Of a DNA stretch of 43,564 nt, positions 21,983-31,992 are shown in pieces. Positions within the stretch are counted from its first letter, which is position 1; every line of letters starts with the position of its first letter. This stretch comes from Folioceros fuciformis (taxonomy: Eukaryota; Anthocerotophyta; Anthocerotopsida; Anthocerotales): the NCBI GenBank assembly GCA_049999805.1, contig JBNGIO010005849.1:1-43564 (forward strand). Reading direction: 5' to 3'. Made by a program: the position numbers and the translations under genes. The notes under the pieces are model-generated. The model searched no databases and was not told the DNA's origin. It saw nothing but the letters and a program-made list of their open reading frames with translations.

Positions 21983-23998
21983 TCACTTCACAATCCGAAA
22001 CAGTGTCGACTGTCGAGGTAAATCACGGGCAGTACCTGTCAGAATATCCGGAGTTGTTTGAAACTCAGTCCACCAGGGAATCTTTCCATTTATGAAAGGC
22101 AGTTCAATATGTAGAACCTTAGAAGCTAGAAACGCAGCCCCAGCAGCTAGGTGCTCAGGATGGAATTGAAGACAGAGAGTAGTTCGCAACCTGCACAAAG
22201 ATCCAAGATCGAAAAGGTATTGAGAATTGCTCAATCATGCCAAGGTATGAGCAGAAACAATGCGTTTAACAACTACTCACCCATCGTTGACAAAGTTGCA
22301 AGCAACTTGCCAAAACGGTCCATGGCCGAGATCCATTTTGTTCAACACTTCGAGTAGAGACTTGTATGGATGATGCACGGTGAGTTCAAAGTCCAAAGTC
22401 GTAAGCACCAATTGCTCTCCTCCCAGAACAATCTCTCTCTGTCTCTCCATCTCCTGCTCAGAGAGGCACAGCAGATGTAACTCCTGCGTGTGACAGCAAC
22501 AGGAGAGCTTCCTCCAAAGTACAAACATAAACACAAACACAAATGCGATTGGATTATACTTACCCTTTGAAATCTATGCTGAAACATATTTGGTGGCCAA
22601 TTGTGGCATAATTCATAAGCAAGAAATATCACGTCATTCAATGGACGAGCTGTTTCTTCTAACTTTGCTGCCAAAAACATGCAGCTTGTGGCAATAATCT
22701 ACAAAGACAACGACCATATCAGACGAGGGGGCTGATCACAATTTTGCAAGAATACGGTTTAGAAGACATATGTTGAGAGCCCATGCTGTGAAGGCGTACA
22801 AATCTGTCATTTGAGGCATGGGATTGCCGTAAGAAAAATCTGTGGCACAGTACAATCGAAGTTGCAATAGCTGTCTGCGGCCTGCACATATTCAATATAT
22901 CTGTCAGGAAAAACCCCGACTGGACTGTTTCCGTAGCTCCCCACTCATGACTAGTCTTGACTGTCCAGAGGACATGAATACGTACCCTGTAAGAAAAAAT
23001 TTTGAGACATCGCTTTCCCCTCATATACAGCATCTCCCTCAGTTCCTAGTATAAGGCTTCAGCTTGAACAGGCAGGTAGCCAAGGAAGAAGACACAGTTG
23101 CAGCTGCTTGCAGTTGACTGGTAGGTATGCAATCACCAATGGAGGTTCACAGATTCTGACAGAAAGGACAAAGTCCTCTCAAGCTGTTTGAAGAGGTTTC
23201 TTACCATTAAAAGCCTTCAAAATGAGGGCACTTGACCTAGGGTCACGACTTATTCAGCTCCCTGCCACTTTATGCACTCGGGTTTCTAGGTGAAGCAAGA
23301 TGGGGAGGGGACCCGCCTAGCTAGACCTTTCCGGGACGCAAGGAATTAGATATCACAGCTATCGGACCTCATCCAGGACCTTGTTCTTTCCACTCAAACT
23401 GCAGGCATATATCCGCATATGGTAATGCTCAACCGAAAACACTAACTCACAAGCCCCAAAAACATGGCCGTAACACTGCTCCCACAAGAGGGAGACTGCG
23501 CAAAGTTACTTCACTACAGGAAGGAGTACAGATTCCTCATGCAAGTCCAGTACTCAGATGTCCAACTCTGACGCTCAATGAATGCTTCCAAGAGCTACGA
23601 ATCCGTGGCAGTAAAGCAGAAGACCAAGCACAGTATAACCACTGCCATTGATTCCTGACCAGCATGAAATTTAGGGCATAACGTGTGAGTGCATATCTTG
23701 GCGCACAACAGCCAGCCAGCAATGGGTGGATCACGAATACTCACAGTTGCAAGCGCATTCCGAGATTCTGTAGAAAGGTACAGTAAGAGTTCCGCAGATT
23801 TATCTCCTTCCGCAAGTCGATTCCGTCCCTCCGCGATGGCGAAAACCTTTCAATCTTGTCTCTCGGGAAATAGAACCCTGCACTGTCCGTGGAACTGCAG
23901 CTTGCGGAGCTGTTGCCATCCGAGCTTGTAGAGCCGGCCGATGGGCATGCGTTGGCTGTGTCTCGTTCCATCTGCAGAAAATCCCTCGTGGTGGCCAT
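21983..23998 (-). CDS. Cyclin T-type cyclin (CDK9 partner), five exons
   Basis: Exons on the minus strand: 23998-23745, 22881-22800, 22698-22564, 22453-22281 and 22190 to at least 22036, all with GT-AG borders and compatible phases. The first exon has a low-complexity Ser/Gly stretch, then [20 protein letters not shown], the hallmark of cyclin T/K/L. Cyclin box 1 follows ([39 protein letters not shown]) and then cyclin box 2 ([33 protein letters not shown]). Cyclin T activates CDK9-like kinases that phosphorylate RNA polymerase II (P-TEFb). The C-terminus is unclear. Reading through to the stop at 21983 gives about 285 residues; use of the donor at 22035 joined to an acceptor near 21880 would stop at once. 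Either way, little follows the second box. The entry ends at 21983 as the simplest model. Confidence 0.85.
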
Positions 23999-23999
23999 C

Positions 24000-24647
24000 C
24001 TGCAGATGGAGACAAGGAAACACCAACCTCAGCTACATAACCCACGCTCTGCGGCAGAAGGGCGGAAACCTGGAAACAGCCCACACCGTTGCGATCTTTG
24101 ACGAGCACATCCTGACAGGGAAGATTCACACACCGGGTGCTGGGATTCACAAGCTCCGTGACGCCATCGCGGACAGCAGCCGGGGAGGAGGTCAACTCCG
24201 ACGACGCCGTCAGGGCTGTGGAAGCTTGTTGGCAGCCACGCTAGCTCCAAGGAAGCGCTGTTCCGAGTTCCGATGGCTGGGCGGAGAGGGGACAGATTTC
24301 CAACAACAGGCGAGCTCCTCTCCAGAGCTCTGAGAATGCTATGCCCAAAAATATAGGTTCACCCGTCAGGTGTGGGGATGTAGCGACTGGTAACTGGCCA
24401 CACAACCCCGTGACTAGTCCTTGGCAGCCACCAAAGCCGAAAGGACAAGGGAAAGGAAACGGAAAAGGAATCGACGACGATACTCCCGCAACCAGCCATA
24501 CGCAGTTCTTGCCAAACGATGGACACAGTGTGGCCCACGAGTCCGCTTTGAAGGAGACAGGAATCACGATTTCCTACTTCATCGGCCAGTTACCCTACCA
24601 CATCCTGTATGTCCTGTACATATATACTTACATACATACATGCATAC
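24000..24647. other. Upstream region of the cyclin T gene
   Basis: No independent gene is supported; the open frames on both strands (23800-24195, 24241-24567 and others) have no domain. The promoter and 5' leader of the minus-strand cyclin gene should lie here. A CATA/TGCA microsatellite (about 24623-24647) runs into the gap. Confidence 0.4.
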
Positions 24648-25047
24648 NNNNNNNNNNNNNNNNNNNNNNNNNNNNNNNNNNNNNNNNNNNNNNNNNNNNN
24701 NNNNNNNNNNNNNNNNNNNNNNNNNNNNNNNNNNNNNNNNNNNNNNNNNNNNNNNNNNNNNNNNNNNNNNNNNNNNNNNNNNNNNNNNNNNNNNNNNNNN
24801 NNNNNNNNNNNNNNNNNNNNNNNNNNNNNNNNNNNNNNNNNNNNNNNNNNNNNNNNNNNNNNNNNNNNNNNNNNNNNNNNNNNNNNNNNNNNNNNNNNNN
24901 NNNNNNNNNNNNNNNNNNNNNNNNNNNNNNNNNNNNNNNNNNNNNNNNNNNNNNNNNNNNNNNNNNNNNNNNNNNNNNNNNNNNNNNNNNNNNNNNNNNN
25001 NNNNNNNNNNNNNNNNNNNNNNNNNNNNNNNNNNNNNNNNNNNNNNN
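24648..25047. other. Assembly gap of 400 N
   Basis: Continuous N beginning inside a CATACATACATGCATAC microsatellite, so the simple repeat probably caused the break. The open frames that cross it are artefacts of N translation. Confidence 0.95.
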
Positions 25048-25741
25048 CACTAGACTTGAGAATAACCTTGTTGCTTTAAATCTTCAGAATGGAGTAAATT
25101 TTAAAATCAAATAAATGTCGTGTGGGACAAACAAACAAAGTTCGGTTAAGGTGTTTCTCTCCAGATTGCAGCTGCCAGCAATGTAGCAGCCCTCAAGCCA
25201 TGAACATCAGTTGATCTACACATACACATGATCAGCAGCACACAATGTGCTGAGCACAGAAGGAAGCAAGCAAAAATGTGAATCTCCTACGCGACATAAA
25301 ACCAGCTCATACATGGTTTCTTAGACGTTGTAGGAATGCCACGATTGATGGGCTGCCGTTGATGGGCAACCTAGAGTAGTGTAAGTCACGTCGGAGCTGC
25401 CAATGAACATAGAAAATCCACAAGCTTTACAACACTCCTGCCCCAAATCGGGTTGGAAATTACAAACTCAAAGCAAGCAAAATCCTTGGTGCGAGGTCAG
25501 GCACTCTCCCTTGGTGCAATTTAGATGACTGCCTTCTACGGCACCCTTTCTAGGGTTTAGCGCTAGCCGCTATGGCTTATGTCAACGACGATTTCAAGTA
25601 TCAGCGGCGATCATGTCACCGTTGGGCTCACACTCTTGGTGTGAGCCCACAAGCAATTCTAAGTGTAATATGAAGCTATATAATTAGTGATAGTGAAGGT
25701 GAGTCCCTATCCTTTCTTTTTGCCCTCTTTAGGGTTTTTTT
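25048..25741. other. Intergenic DNA with one strong hairpin
   Basis: No gene is supported. At 25623-25649 there is an 11-bp perfect inverted repeat (TGGGCTCACAC, loop TCTTG, then GTGTGAGCCCA). It is too short and GC-rich to judge function; no U-run follows it. Confidence 0.4.
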
Positions 25742-25876
25742 TAAAGGAATACGTGTGTTGGATAGATTATTAGAGTTCAGTAGCTTAGTTAAGCCAAAAG
25801 CTTCATAACATGCCTTTTCATTAGGGTTATGTCGTTTGATTAGGTCAAGATGTTTCATATGTGACTTAAGTTATTT
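25742..25876 (+). repeat. Left copy of a 135-bp direct repeat (candidate LTR fragment)
   Basis: This aligns without gaps to 33116-33250 with about 10 differences in 135 bases (about 93% identity). The repeat begins TAAAGGAATACGTGTGTTGG. The right copy begins immediately after a polypurine tract, so the pair may be the LTRs (or LTR starts) of copia element 2. Homology here stops exactly where the endonuclease-type ORF begins, as expected if a non-LTR element inserted into the LTR. The TA start instead of TG is a weakness of the LTR reading. Confidence 0.65.
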
Positions 25877-26671
25877 CCCCTTCTTTCAGACTCATCCATC
25901 CCTAGGTCTTCTCGAGCTCGTATTCGATCTTGTTTAAGTAAAGGAGTGGGCTCTTGGCTTTTAGCTCGACCTTGCATCCAGGCGTTTCGAATCGCACCAG
26001 CAACTTTCGCCACCACCATGAGATTTTGCTTAGGTTTGGCCCACCCCTTGGCTTTTTCTCTCTCTACATGCAGTTGTGGGGTTGCCACTGTCGGTACAGG
26101 GTCCTATTTGGCACGTTGTCTCATTGGGGGGCACCGCATTACTACTCATGATGCAGTTCGAGATGTGATGTTCTCAATGGCTAGGGAGTGTGGGTTTCTT
26201 CCGTATAGGGAGCGTCCATATACTTTGCGCAATGGAGTTTCACTTAGAGCCGACCTTTTCTTCACTAGGGGAGAACAGGTTTGTGTTGCTGATGTGGTTG
26301 TTACGGATCCCACTAGGGATTCAATTTGTGATCACATCATCATCAACCCCCATGGTTGGGCAGCAAAGGGTTGTGCAAGTGCCAAAGTCTATAAGTATTC
26401 TCCCTTGCAACACGGGCATACTTTCATCCCCCTTGCTCTTGAGACTCATGGAGCTATGGGCAAGGACTTTTCAAGGTTTATCAAGGAGTGCGCCAAGGTT
26501 TATCAGAGCAATAGGAATGGTGTAGTAGGATGCAAGTTGTGTTGTAATGAATGCACATTTAAAAATGTATTTGAAAGAATACATTTATATTATTTTTTTG
26601 TTTGTTTTGATTTAGAAATAAAGTTTCTTGATCAAGAAACAAGAAATATAAAGAACATATTGTTGTGTTGA
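25877..26671 (+). pseudogene. 5'-truncated non-LTR retrotransposon: restriction-like endonuclease C-terminus
   Basis: An open frame continuous from about 25863 to 26671. It contains SRARIRSCLSKGVGSWLLAR, MRFCLGLAHPL, a Cys/His-rich stretch (CSCG, GGHRITTHDAVRD), then RAD-X12-D within SLRADLFFTRGEQVCVADVV, followed by VTDPTRDS and FIPLALETHGAMGKDF. The spaced R-x-D...D pair matches the K/R-P-D-X12-14-D/E motif of the restriction-like endonuclease at the C-terminus of R2/NeSL-type reverse transcriptases. The same arrangement ends a family of plant reverse transcriptase ORFs that I recall only in general terms. The reverse transcriptase is absent, so this is a 5'-truncated copy, typical of target-primed insertion. 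Residues after about 26525 look like read-through into AT-rich 3' sequence. Confidence 0.65.
26623..26640. other. 18-bp perfect palindrome
   Basis: GTTTCTTGATCAAGAAAC reads the same on both strands. It lies at the AT-rich 3' end of the non-LTR fragment. It could be a cruciform or dimeric protein site; no function can be assigned. Confidence 0.5.
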
Positions 26672-27540
26672 TTGTTTATATAAATGCACTTATAGTTTCT
26701 ATTAGATTAAGGGAGTGATCCCGATGCATCCCCTCTGATTTGCTACTTCAGCAAAATGAGCAGGAATGCCCTACGATAACTACCTAATCTATAGTTAGAT
26801 TATTAGTGGCATCTATATAGAAATTAGAATGTTTAAAAGAAAATTCTAACAACACAAAAATCTAGCCTGATGAATGGCCGATCGAGTGGATGGCTGGCCT
26901 TGCCTTGCTGAACGGATTCAATATCAAAATCGTCACAGGGGCCAGAAGTCATTGCGCAAACATCATGGAATGTTGTAGCAGAACAACTTTCACAAAGAAA
27001 CCACAATCAGAGAGGTTTTCTAATAACTCATGTTTCCCAATCACCTACTATTGACCAATTGATAAACAGGATCGAGGCACATCAACAAGTTGACAAACGT
27101 TTTGACACTATCTCACATAGAATAATTGCAGTGACTGTTGATCTGCATGATTTGATCGAAAAGATAGATCATTTGGACTTTAAGTTGCTAACCTTATTTA
27201 AGCCTACTCCACTTGCTAATCCTGCATTCAGAGGAGTAGCTTGTAAGCACGCTAAGAAAACAAGTAGAGCTCACACATTTAACAGTCCAAATTCGTGCCT
27301 CTCTTGTACAACGTATGCGTACAATATGTGGGAGATTAGAAACCAGAAAATTGGGAACATTGCACAACATCAGGGGTTAGTAAACACACCAGTAGACAAC
27401 AGGTTGCCTAACCTTGCTGCTAACATTCTCTGACTTTGCTTCTGAAGTGGTATGTGCCTGAGGTCCTAGAGAACAGACCAACAAGGTTAGTCATTTTAGC
27501 ATCTTAGTATTTTGGGAGTAGCTAACCCAAGGTTCAAAAG
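26672..27540 (+). other. Leader-like region with an unidentified ORF
   Basis: A frame open from 26912 to 27433 (173 codons, no ATG until late) encodes a hydrophilic, probably helical protein with SPTIDQLINRIEAHQQVDKR and VDLHDLIEKIDHLDFKLL. I recognise no family. It lies directly upstream of the gag start at 27547 and could be a decayed extra gag-like segment or a leader ORF. No tRNA-Met primer-binding site (TGGTATCAGAG) was found here. Confidence 0.35.
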
Positions 27541-29052
27541 AGGAAAATGGCTGATCCCTCATCTAACTATGGTGAGGAAGGGTTTAGGGAAAAGGACAGA
27601 TTTGATCGGTATGATTACGACATATGGATAATCAAAATGCGTGGAGCTTTACAAAACAAAAAAGCTTCAGAAGATAGCTATGGGCGATGGAGATTTCCCA
27701 GCAACTTCCACCACACCCACCACTGCTAAAAAGATGAAACAGGACGAATGGGTGGCTAAGGATGAAGCTGCCATGTTCCTGATCCGAAGTGGTTTAACCT
27801 CAGATATGCTGAGGCAGACATCCGGATGTAAAACCTCAGCTGAAATCTAGACACAACTTCAGAACCTATACTTAGGCAGCAACACAACAAGTCAGTTGAC
27901 AGCCTTGCGAAATTTGCAAAATTGCAAGATGAGAGATGTAGAATCAGTAGAGAAGCACCTCGGTCATTTCAAGACACTTGTCTCCAAATTGGAGAGTGCC
28001 TCTAATAAGAGTGTCAAGGAAGACATGCTAACCTTGTACTTCTTACTATCTCTCCCAGAATCATGGTCACATTTCATGACATCTTTTAATGCTTCACATC
28101 TTCAGACCTCAAAATTGGCAAAGGCTGCGAATGTTACACTTCCAGAAACCACCTTTATAGAGTTAGTGGGATGGGATCATTGCTCTAAGAAGAAGCAACA
28201 AAGGGTTCCAGTAGACGTTCTGGAAAACAGCAAGCCCTCTACACATCCAATAAGGGACGTGGAGGAGGAAAACCCTACAACAGAGGTGGAGGCAGTTCAT
28301 CTAGAGGTGGTGGCTCACAAGGACAAGGAGCCAGCCAAAGGAAACCAAAAAGGACAGGAAGCTGCAATTGGTATAAGTTATCTGGTCACTAGGAACATGA
28401 GTGTAGAAAGAAGCAAGTTGGTGTTCCTCGCAAGGAGGGTTCATCTGTTGCTAAAACTCACGTGGTTATGAAGAAACAACCTATCCCTTCAGCCCTCACA
28501 GTAGGTACACGAGTTTTTGCAAGTTCATACTTGCTTCCTACTTGCCTATCAACAAAATTAGAGGTTAGACCAGTTGTGGACTAGTACTTAGATACAGGTG
28601 CTACAGCCCACATTTGTTTCGACAAAGGATCTTTTCAAACATATTAGTCATTTAAGGATCAATATCTTTACCTAGGTGATGACAAATCCCTAGTGTCCCT
28701 TGGTTGTGGCACAATAGTCTTATCAGTTCCGTCAGGTGTAGTACTAACTCTACATGACGTTTATTACATGCCAGGCATGACTAGAAATTTAATTTCAATC
28801 AGAAAGTTGAATGCTGACAATAATTGTTACATGCTATTCACGAGAACAGAATGTCAATTGCTGGATGCATTTGATCATAGAGAGATACTTGCCTATGGTT
28901 ATGAAGACCATGATTGGTTTCGTCTTCATATTAATAGTGGTGTCCCAACTTCTCACTTCACTCGAGACGTCACCACTATGTCTGCACAACAAATTGACAA
29001 ATCTAAGTTGTGGCATACAAGGTTAGGTCACCCTCACATAGCAAAACTACAG

Positions 29053-29347
29053 AGGTTGTTTAGCGGATTGTAAGCTCATCAGGATTGTAAACCTGCAAGC
29101 TCTGATACCATTTAGCGGATTGTAAGGTCATCAGGATTGTAAACCTCCAAGCTCTGATACCATTTAGCGGATTGTGTGTGTGCTGATGCATGGGCACGGG
29201 AACGAGAGAGCGCAAGGGGCAAGCAAGCAAAAAAAACGGTTATATTTCATTTCACAAGAAAGTATATATATATAACTAGGTATTTAATTAAGTATATAAC
29301 CTGATTACAAAACTAACCTACTTACTAACATGATTTCCTTTAGGTTG
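29053..29347 (-). mobile_element. 283-bp insertion with primer-binding-site sequences, flanked by AGGTTG
   Basis: The insertion (29059-29341) splits the pre-integrase region and is flanked by the 6-bp direct repeat AGGTTG (29053-29058 and 29342-29347), a likely target duplication. On the minus strand it contains TGGTATCAGAGCTT twice, the sequence complementary to the 3' end of initiator tRNA-Met that primes most copia elements. These sit in a tandem unit of about 52 bp whose TTTAGCGGATTG part occurs three times. The rest is AT-rich with a TATATATATA run. It looks like a truncated or rearranged small LTR element (TRIM type) in antisense orientation; no second LTR is visible. Confidence 0.6.
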
Positions 29348-31756
29348 GCTGTTAGTGACTTTTACCAAGATGGATTAATTGGAACATTGGCTCCACTTTC
29401 ACTTTGTGAATCTTGTGTTCTTTCCAAGGGACAGCAAGCTGCTTTTAAGAATAAAGCACCTCACAGGGCTACAGAGGTTTTAGAACTTGCTTCATACATA
29501 TCTGTGTGGCCCACTCTCACAGGAGTCTATAGGTGGTGGGAGATACTTCCTTACTTTTACAGATGACGAAAGCAGGTTTGTCACCACCTACATCCTGAAG
29601 CAGAAAAGTGAGTGTTTTAGACATTTCAGAGATTACCTCAAGTATGCTGAAAGGTGGATTGGAAAGCAACTTAAAACCTTGAGATCAGATAATGGGGGAG
29701 AGTTTACCTCAAATGAATTTCAGGCTTTTTGTGGGCTGAAGGCATTGGTCGACAACAATAGTTGTCTATACTCCTCAACAAAATGAAGTCGCTGAGCGTC
29801 TTAACCTAACTTTGCGGGAGATGACATCTTCCTTGCTACATCATGCTCAGCTTCCCTTGTCATATTAGGCAGAAGCCATTGTGACTTCAACATATCTCAA
29901 AAACCGGTTACCCACAACTTCTATTGTTGACCAAACCCCTTATGAGGCTTTCACAGGTCGCAAACCATCAGTTCAACACTTGCGAACTTTTGGTTGCGTG
30001 GCTTAAGCCTTCATACCTAAGGAGAAGAGGAAAAAGTTGTCTGATAAGGCTAAAAAACTTCTCATGTTAGGCTACACATAAGGAATCAAAGCCTACAAGC
30101 TTTATGATGTCCGTAAGAACAAGATTGTGTATGCTAGAAGTGTTACTTTTGATGACAATCGCACCTGGGCATCAGTGGAATATGTTGAGGATCATGTTCT
30201 CAACGATAATGAAGACTCAACAGGTTTTGTTGATTCACATTTTGATCAAATAGATCACGGAACTCAACCCATTCAACATGAGAACGTTGTTACTACAGGT
30301 GGGGAAGACATAGCAGATTTTGAGTTTGTAGACACTAACGAGGCAGGTGTAGTTGAACCCGAAACCATACCTACACCTGAAGATCCAAATCAGCCAGTCT
30401 TACATGAACAACATCCTTCTGTTGTTGCAGAAGAACAAAATGCTCAAGCAGTACTGGAATTGGATGATGATCCTAGTTCCACCCAGCCTATACAAGAACC
30501 TCAGCCTGTAGAACCATCTAGACAATATCCATCTCGTCATAGGCAACCTCCAGATTATTACCGTGCATCCGATTTTAGAGTCACTTCCTCACATGTGGAA
30601 GTTAATGCTACAATGTCCCTGGATCATGTCGAACCACAATCCTATCAAGAAGCATTGCGTAGACCTGACCACATCGAGTGGGAGAAAGCTATTCAATCAA
30701 AATATGACTCCTTAATCGAAAACGGCACATGGGAGCTTGCAGAATTGCCACCAGGCAGAAAGTTGGTTTCTTGCAAATGGGTCTTTAAGTTGAAAGTAAA
30801 GGCAGATGGTACCTTTGATAGGTACAAGGTTCGCTTGGTCGCAAGGGGTTTCTCTCAAGTCCCTGGACTGGACTATCTTGATACTTTCGCTCCATTCGTC
30901 AAGCTTGCCACCCTCAGAACAATTCTTGCTATATCCACACACTATAATTATGAGCTGCAAATGTATGACGTCAAAACAGCATTTCTACAGGGGAAATTGG
31001 ACACAGAGATATACATGCAGCAACCTCTAGGATATGAGGTAAAAAGAAAAGAGAATCATGCTTGCCGGCTAATTAAATGCTTGTATGGCTTGAAGCAATC
31101 AGCTATGAAATGGAACGCAGCTTTAGATACAAAGTTGTTGGAGTTAGGCTTCACCAAGAGCAAGGCGGATAGCAGTCTGTATGTTTACATAAAGGGAGAC
31201 GTGATATGCTACCTTGTAGTTTATGTGGACGACCTGATCCTCTCCAGCAATAGCCAAGTCTTTATAACAAGTATTACAGATATGCTAGCCACAAAATTCA
31301 AGATGTCTAGCCTAGGCCCCTTACAGAGCTGCCTAGGTATTCATATTCAAAGAAACAGGTAGACTCATGTAATGACACTATCTCAGCCACGTTACCTTAT
31401 GGATAGTGCTGAGTAGTTAGGCCTTAAGGATGCAAAGCCCGCTTCTACCCCTCTGACCACATGACTTAAGCTCAGTCGGAGTATGTCTCCCTCTCCACAA
31501 GTAGAAAAGGATCAAATGTCAAAGATACCTTACAAAAATGGAGTAGGTAAGTTGATATATGCATCGAATACAACAAGGCTAGAGGTGGCTTATGCAACGA
31601 GTGCTTTATCACAGTTCTTGGAAAATCCGGGTCCAGAACATTGGGCCAGTCTGAAATGTGTCTTTAGGTACTTGAAAGGGACACCAACTTTGGGGATCTC
31701 CTACAGACAAAAGATTGGACAAACCCTAGACATAGAAGTCTACACAATGCTGAAGG

Positions 31757-31850
31757 TACATACTCGAGTGCTATAGACCTTTTGAACCATAGCACTCGAG
31801 TATGTATCCTTTTGACACTCGAGTACCTTTTAGCGCTCGAGTATGTATCA
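31757..31850. repeat. Palindromic CTCGAG cluster replacing RNase H
   Basis: TACATACTCGAGTGCTAT at 31757-31774 is repeated as its exact reverse complement at 31789-31806, with a 14-base loop. Further CTCGAG sites at 31818 and 31836 carry related flanks (ACTCGAGTACC, CGCTCGAGTATGTAT). About 100 bases thus hold four CTCGAG sites where RNase H coding sequence of some 110 codons is expected. It may be filler DNA or a miniature inverted-repeat remnant. Confidence 0.7.
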
Positions 31851-31992
31851 TAACACAAAGCAACCCAGCAGACATTCTCACAAAGGCACTTAGCAGAGAT
31901 GCTCACCAAAGACATGTCCAATGCTTAGGGATGGGAGAGTCAGCAGCTCTCTTATCCAGAAGCAACAGCAGTTCGATATAATGCCCTAAGGC

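Larger units (their letters stand above)
27547..31981 (+). pseudogene. Ty1/copia gag-pol of element 2, decayed
   Basis: A copia polyprotein starting MADPSSNYGEEGF. Recognisable parts are gag, a damaged zinc knuckle near 28360-28400, protease (YLDTGATAH near 28585), the pre-integrase LWHTRLGHPHIAKL (to 29058), integrase (SDNGGEF near 29690, EVAERLN near 29790) and a long intact reverse transcriptase frame 30127-31362 (KWVFKLK, VDDLIL). The end is NPADILTKALSRD near 31870. Damage includes a frameshift at the A-run near 27655, others near 28180 and 29490, and a 283-bp insertion at 29059-29341. In-frame stops lie at 27848, 28390, 28582, 28645, 29866, 30004, 30079, 31360, 31414 and 31462. Most RNase H residues are missing, replaced by a palindromic stretch at 31757-31850. 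Several stops stand where Trp is invariant, indicating G-to-A change. Confidence 0.9.

Noticed and set aside
24341-25114. 257-codon open frame on the plus strand
   Set aside because: Mostly translated N; it has no independent support.
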